Below the pieces are notes generated by a model that saw only the letters and a program-made list of their open reading frames with translations, was not told the DNA's origin and ran no database searches. A DNA stretch of 44,727 nt from Rhizophagus sp. LPA8_4_AMF (taxonomy: Eukaryota > Glomeromycota > Glomeromycetes > Glomerales > Glomeraceae), in NCBI GenBank assembly GCA_021464525.1, contig JADRCO010000189.1, positions 1 through 44,727 on the forward strand, given 5' to 3'. Positions within the stretch are counted from its first letter, which is position 1; each line of letters begins with the position of its first letter. This document shows positions 42,697 to 44,727 of this stretch, in pieces. Made by a program: the position numbers and the translations under genes.

Positions 42697-42820
42697 ATTA
42701 AAACGTATATTTGCTTAAATAATTATTTTTCGGACGGGTACTTATTTAAAAAAATGATCACCTGATATGGAAAATTTTGACTCACAATGACGATTGATAA
42801 TTGATATAATCAATTTTACT

Positions 42821-43279
42821 TGACCATGCTTGGTCTTTCCGCTCCTATGATCCAGTGTCTCACTGATATGACGAGACAATACGCTTGTGACATCTTTTAC
42901 CGGCGGGACAAGTCACGCCTACTCCACCTAGGTGGATTCTTTGGGTTTCATCTAATTTCCTACATTCTGGGGGCTGGTCATATTATTCATCTTTATATTT
43001 AGATATATCTTCTTTTCATAGTTATTTTCCTTTGTTTAATTACGATAGTGCTGATTTTCGCACCATTTTTAATATAGATTTTTCTTTAACTTTTCTTACT
43101 TAAATCTGGCTACGCCTGAGATTTTTTAAATAACAGGCAGGGCAGCTTCTTCGGAGGTTAGAAATATTAGTTAGTAATGGCTTTTTTGTAGTTTAGTTTT
43201 TACTTTTACTTCATTTGTCATCCATACGGATTTTTCTCAGCTTTTTGTCTATATACTAAAAATAAAAATAAAAATAAAA
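42821..43279 (+). mobile_element. Short non-LTR retroposon with 18-bp TSD and (TAAAAA)n tail
   Basis: A 459-bp insertion between two exact copies of GATATAATCAATTTTACT (42803-42820 and 43280-43297). It ends in CTAAAAATAAAAATAAAA, and the right duplication starts directly after the tail. The 5' part (TGACCATGCTTGGTC, GGCGGGACAAGTCACGC) is GC-richer than the surroundings and gives a 60-codon plus-strand frame (42820-43002, ending HIIHLYI) that could be the tail of a LINE reading frame. It is probably a 5'-truncated LINE or a SINE derived from one. The perfect TSD suggests it is fairly recent. Confidence 0.8.
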
Positions 43280-43297
43280 GATATAATCAATTTTACT

Positions 43298-44357
43298 CAA
43301 TGTTGAAATGACTTTACAGTGAATATTATAATTTCACGGCGCAACCTATATACTTTGATAGATTATCTCCGAATTTTACTAATATTCTCAAGTTGCGCCA
43401 TATTGTATTACGTCGTTGACGTAAATTCATAGGGCTGTGACTTATCAAAATACACAAGCTCAAAAATTATTATTTATTTTTTTATGTATTAAACAAATAC
43501 ATTCCATTTTCTTTATTTTGTGCTTACTACTCTTTTTTAATTAGCAGTATATTTATCTCCTTTGGCTTACTCTTATAATCTATTTAAACCATTATTGACT
43601 AAATTAAACCCATATTAAGTGAGAGATGTTCCTGGCAATGTGGCGCCACTGACGTTGACGCTAAAAAAGTTGAACCATAAAGTTTCAAATGTCTGCATCC
43701 CTAATATTATTGTGTGATATCTTATTTATCACCCATTATACATGTTCATCGCAATAAATGGAGACTTTTTCCAGCCATTATTCTGTTCTTAAAATTATGG
43801 TTTCTCACTTCTACTACGATATCTGAGCTCCGTCTGTAGGGAATTAAGTTAAATATTGAATTTATTGTTTTTTATCATATGGATATTTCAACATTTCATG
43901 TAATACCTTATGTATAAGGGATTATCTTCTTTTCCTCCTTTTATCTCTCTCCTCAGCATGGATCGTGTTAGAAATCATTGCACCATATATTAGTTTATGG
44001 TATAATTTTCACCAGCGTCGTAATTATTTTAAACTACCTAGCATACTCAATTACTAATAGATATTTAAAATTAATATATTTTATTTATTTGTTTATAATC
44101 GAAATTCAAATGATAATTATTTATATGTATCATATAAGCAAATTATAAGTCAAACTCACGTTGATAGTGTTTCGATCCGTATGAGGTTTGACCCGGGTCA
44201 ACATAAACCGCGAATATCTGGGTAAAAACCGAGGTTTTGTCTGGATTTCGTCGGATTTTATCCGGATTGCACATTTCGGATAGATCAGAATTTTATGATT
44301 TATTTGTTTGAAAGCTCTTAGTACTACGAATATGATCTTAGTTCTGAAATTTCTTAG
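43298..44357. other. Intergenic, no gene seen
   Basis: Mostly AT-rich. At 44166-44280 the sequence starts AGTGTTTCGATCCGTATG and has GGATTTCGTCGGATTTTATCCGGATTG. These words resemble the left arm of the hAT-like element at 8118, but no right end could be fixed. Confidence 0.5.
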
Positions 44358-44727
44358 TGTAGTGCCAGATCACATGATTAGCTCGGAGGAAATAAATCAG
44401 AAATGTAGATCATTTAGGCACAGTAAAATAATTAAATACAAAAGGGCCGTAGTCATATACGTTGATCAAAGATCAACATAGAAATTCTTATATAAACCCC
44501 AGCTTTTGGACTTAGTTCCAGAGTCTTTTTCCGATCAATATAAAATATTAGCTTAATAAAAACTTATACATAAAAATGTATTTTATAATTAATAAATAAA
44601 TGTGTCATGAGGACATATTCTTACAAAATAAAGAATAAACCTTTTATTAATGAATAAACTGCATACTTTACGTTAAAAAGTTATCTTGTGGTGACCAGAG
44701 TGGCAGAAGCTGGCGCTACAAATGGTG
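44358..44727 (+). mobile_element. Probable LTR of a retrotransposon, cut by the window edge
   Basis: It starts TGTAGTGCCAGATCACATG, has a TATA-like TTATATAAACCCC about 130 bp in, then A/T-rich sequence with several AATAAA words. A GC-richer run (GTGGTGACCAGAGTGGC, GAAGCTGG) near 44690 could be the start of a primer-binding region. The rest lies outside the window. Family (Ty3-like) and limits are guesses from layout only. Confidence 0.35.

Noticed and set aside
44166-44458. hAT-like element with ACGTTGAT at both sides
   Set aside because: The 8-bp words match exactly, but the right end is not an inverse of AGTGTTTCGATCCG and the element would run into the LTR-like sequence; the left end alone may be a real fragment.
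1-44727. CRISPR arrays, rRNA genes and tRNA genes
   Set aside because: No regular repeat-spacer pattern, no rRNA-like conserved blocks and no cloverleaf candidates were seen on either strand.

Overview
The window looks like an accessory, repeat-rich stretch of an arbuscular mycorrhizal fungal genome (Glomeromycotina, most likely Rhizophagus irregularis or a close relative). Three things point there: very AT-rich DNA with short GT-AG introns; a protein kinase with a Sel1-repeat tail, an architecture hugely expanded in Rhizophagus; and a local expansion of small HMG-box proteins of the MATA-HMG type, a family known to be highly amplified in these fungi. The species call is inference from gene families, not from a search.

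Layout. From 2.4 to 15.5 kb lies a head-to-tail array of MATA-HMG-like genes, all on the minus strand. Three are intact (4387-5076, 10758-11438, 12595-13236). Two are box-less relics (2490-2778, 15190-15473), and several are 5'-end stubs (about 3645-3735, 9050-9095, 12145-12175, 13905-13940). The copies share upstream and downstream non-coding blocks, so whole duplicons were copied, not just reading frames. Between and inside them sit DNA-transposon derivatives: a 9-bp-TSD Mutator-like MITE (1222-1827) and 8-bp-TSD hAT-like MITEs (6498-7210, 8118-8687, 9260-9490). At 16.5-18.8 kb is one five-exon kinase-Sel1 gene (minus strand, 658 aa). At 21.1-21.6 kb is a truncated F-box-like gene, and at 22.96-23.62 kb a fourth HMG gene (plus strand).

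From about 25.4 to 35.8 kb no intact gene is visible. It holds tandem-repeat elements, degenerate telomere-like tracts facing outward at both ends (CCCTAA type near 25.6 kb, TTAGGG type near 35.6 kb), fold-back elements, a short non-LTR insertion inside an hAT-like relic, and a 29.6-33.2 kb tract of decayed coding-like sequence. From 36.5 to 38.4 kb a probable non-LTR insertion, flanked by a 23-bp direct repeat, contains a second copy of the 9-bp-TSD MITE. At 39.1-40.3 kb a fifth HMG gene has its upstream region amplified as about 3.5 tandem repeats, each carrying a core-promoter-like segment that also resembles the promoter of the 22.96-kb HMG gene. A C-terminal HMG relic (41.14 kb) and a divergent sixth HMG gene (42118-42696, minus) follow, then a short retroposon with an 18-bp target duplication (42821-43279). 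The window ends in what looks like an LTR fragment cut by the edge.

The six HMG proteins share a modular plan: an N-terminal MPKxxLKQK motif, a FPSTLTINDLIKN motif, a single HMG box (NAFIAYR ... YESLVKDAK) and a C-terminal DREYIxxLEQTIDxLL motif joined by a fast-changing low-complexity linker. The two relics with the best preserved ends have both lost exactly the box. Function beyond likely DNA binding cannot be read from the sequence.
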